DNA of 64,000 nt, taken from assembly GCF_037027585.1 (NCBI RefSeq), contig NZ_JAXCLE010000009.1:86348-150347 (forward strand). The letters run 5' to 3'. Numbering within the stretch: the first letter of the stretch is position 1; every line of letters begins with the position of its first letter. A model generated the notes under the pieces. The model saw only the letters and a list, made by a program, of their open reading frames with translations, searched no databases and was not told the DNA's origin. The DNA comes from Solibacillus ferritrahens (GTDB taxonomy: Bacteria; Bacillota; Bacilli; Bacillales_A; Planococcaceae). Positions 62,658 to 64,000 of this stretch are shown here, one piece after another. A program made the translations under genes and the position numbers.

Positions 62658-64000
62658 GTGAACACGTATAATGAAGTAATTGGATATGGCAATTTAGAGC
62701 TCGTATCCCCTTATGAGGTACAAACGTTGCATGATCTCTGTCTAATACAAACGGTAAATGACCATGCAAAATTATCGATAATAGGATTCATCCCGGAAGC
62801 AAAGAAGGCAAGCAGTTTGCAAAATGCCAGTACAACAGATCGGATCGAGTTGTATCAGAAAAAAGAAGGACGTCGTGTACAAGCTCTTTTTAAAGGCTAT
62901 GTAACAGAAGTTGCTGTGCAGATGGTAAGGGGCGTCTATCAAATTAAGATCGAGGCAGTATCTGCTACGTTTCAATTAGATTGTAAGCGGCGTGAAAGAT
63001 CTTTCCAACATGCCCAAATGCTCTATAGTGAAATGATGCAACAAGTTCTTGCAGAATATCCTGGTGCAGATGTGATTGACACCGTGTCAAAAGCTACTCC
63101 TCTGAATCAATTTATATTACAATATAAGGAGACGGATTGGCAATTTCTTCAACGAATGGCATCGCATTTTCGTACCGTCCTTATACCAGCAATTGATGCG
63201 GAACAACCGAAGTTTTGGTTTGGTCTACCTGAAGGACGAGTGGATTCTATTTCTGCAACCAATTACACTTTATCTAAAAATCGTGTACAATTTTTGCAAA
63301 TTGTCCAAAATGACTCGGATCGCCCCATTGCTGAATCCAATTTGATTACGTATAGCATTGAGTCTTACCAACCGTTGCAGCTAGGTGCTCGTGTGTTGTT
63401 TCAAAAGAAGGAACTTATTGTTGCGCGGTCGATCGCTCGTATGAAACAGGGTGTCCTAATCTTTGACTATGAGCTACTTCCAGAAACGGGTGTTCGTCAA
63501 GAGCGAAGAACAAATCCGTTACTTACAGGAACATCCATTGAAGGAACTGTATTAGCTATTCAGAAAGATCGTGTCCAACTGCATTTATCGATTGATTCCG
63601 TACAAAAAAAGGAAGAGGCGGTCTGGTTTTCCCTTGCGACACCGTATAGTGCAGAGGGGCATAGTGGCTTTTATAGCCCACCTGAGGAAGGGGATAAAGT
63701 ACACCTTCTTATTCCGACGAACCAAGAAATGACAGCATTTGTTCGGCAAAGTGTACGGCAAGGGGGAGACACCAACCCTAAAATAGCCGATCCGAAAACG
63801 TCTTACTGGGGAACAACGAAGGGGAAGCATGTAAAACTTGATCCTCAATCCGTCACTATGACAGCTACTGAGGGCACTGTTTTTCTTCAACTTCATCAGG
63901 AAAGTGGCATCACGATACATAGTAAGCATTCGATCGTTGTGACAGCGAATGAGGACGTAACCTTTGCAGCAAAAAACATGGCATTCAGCGCAACCGAGTC
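62658..64000 (+). CDS. VgrG/gpD-like spike protein 2 (5' part)
   Basis: The frame starts at GTG 62658 after GGAAGGG and is open to the right edge (about 447 codons). It repeats the plan of spike 1: NEVIGYGNLELVSPYEVQTL, FKGYVTEV, ETDWQFLQRMASHF, GTVLAIQKDRVQLHLSID, YSAEGHSGFYSPPEEGDKV (each segment 20 or fewer residues) and the start of a C-terminal beta-helical region. Two different spikes suggest alternative cargo loading. The 3' end and possible fused effector lie outside the window. Confidence 0.85.
   Translation, partial: MNTYNEVIGYGNLELVSPYEVQTLHDLCLIQTVNDHAKLSIIGFIPEAKKASSLQNASTTDRIELYQKKEGRRVQALFKGYVTEVAVQMVRGVYQIKIEAVSATFQLDCKRRERSFQHAQMLYSEMMQQVLAEYPGADVIDTVSKATPLNQFILQYKETDWQFLQRMASHFRTVLIPAIDAEQPKFWFGLPEGRVDSISATNYTLSKNRVQFLQIVQNDSDRPIAESNLITYSIESYQPLQLGARVLFQKKELIVARSIARMKQGVLIFDYELLPETGVRQERRTNPLLTGTSIEGTVLAIQKDRVQLHLSIDSVQKKEEAVWFSLATPYSAEGHSGFYSPPEEGDKVHLLIPTNQEMTAFVRQSVRQGGDTNPKIADPKTSYWGTTKGKHVKLDPQSVTMTATEGTVFLQLHQESGITIHSKHSIVVTANEDVTFAAKNMAFSATE

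Larger units (their letters stand above)
44532..64000 (+). other. Contractile injection system locus of Gram-positive type (runs off the edge)
   Basis: Seventeen co-directional genes encode a sheath-like protein, an Hcp-like tube, two VgrG/gpD spikes, a DUF4280 tip, likely baseplate proteins, DnaJ and Hsp70-like chaperones, two FHA proteins, PP2C and PP2C-like proteins and a Ser/Thr kinase. Most junctions are short or overlapping. The locus lies after ypfD and continues past 64000. No terminase, portal, capsid, holin or lysin was seen in the visible part, so it is not a plain prophage. Confidence 0.75.

Noticed and set aside
44532..64000. R-type bacteriocin or plain prophage tail
   Set aside because: No lysis, packaging or tape-measure-like gene is visible, and kinase, FHA, PP2C and Hsp70 genes are not expected there. 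The part beyond 64000 could still change this.
1..64000. CRISPR arrays, tRNA and rRNA genes
   Set aside because: No regularly spaced repeat array, tRNA cloverleaf or rRNA sequence was recognised in the window.

Overview
The window is AT-rich DNA from an endospore-forming Gram-positive bacterium of the Bacillota. The order resC-resD-resE-sigX-rsiX ... ribU ... fer-ypbB-recQ-ypbE-ypbG-ypdA-ansA-prsW-sleB-ypeB-ypfA-cmk-ypfD follows the Bacillus subtilis chromosome closely. An SLH-domain protein next to this backbone suggests a Planococcaceae relative such as Lysinibacillus or Solibacillus; the genus is inference. All calls are by eye, without database searches.

Layout. 1-5.1 kb: respiration control (resC end, resD, resE) and the ECF sigma factor sigX with its anti-sigma factor. 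5.2-13.0 kb: an FMN riboswitch with ribU, brnQ, a YitT-family protein, an SLH surface protein and glnR-glnA. 13.0-20.8 kb: a decayed integrated element. It is flanked by a direct repeat of the glnA 3' end plus terminator and holds an integrase remnant, phage-like fragments (XtrA/YqaO-like, ArpU-like), a MerR regulator, a DinB-like protein and broken genes. 21-29.4 kb: two transport loci (a PadR-linked YhgE/ABC-2-like protein and a three-gene ABC exporter), CarD-like and MarR regulators, and a cold-shock protein. 29.5-44.3 kb: ordinary core genes, including fabI with a FapR box and the sleB-ypeB germination pair.

44.5-64 kb, running off the right edge: a large locus placed just after ypfD that looks like a contractile injection system of Gram-positive type. 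It encodes a likely sheath protein (722 aa), an Hcp-like tube protein, two VgrG/gpD-like spike proteins, a PAAR-like DUF4280 tip protein, probable baseplate proteins, a pentapeptide-repeat protein and an Imm11-like protein. Interleaved is a phospho-signalling set: a Hanks-type kinase, a PP2C phosphatase, a membrane-anchored PP2C-like protein whose metal ligands are lost, and two FHA proteins. There is also a DnaJ protein and a SAP-Hsp70-like ATPase.

The kinase/phosphatase/FHA set resembles the threonine-phosphorylation control of Gram-negative type VI secretion. No TssJ/TssL/TssM membrane complex and no ClpV are visible in the part shown. This locus is the strongest candidate for a little-described system. 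Similar gene sets occur in other Bacillota genomes under uninformative names, so the component families are probably not new even if the machine and its control are poorly characterised.
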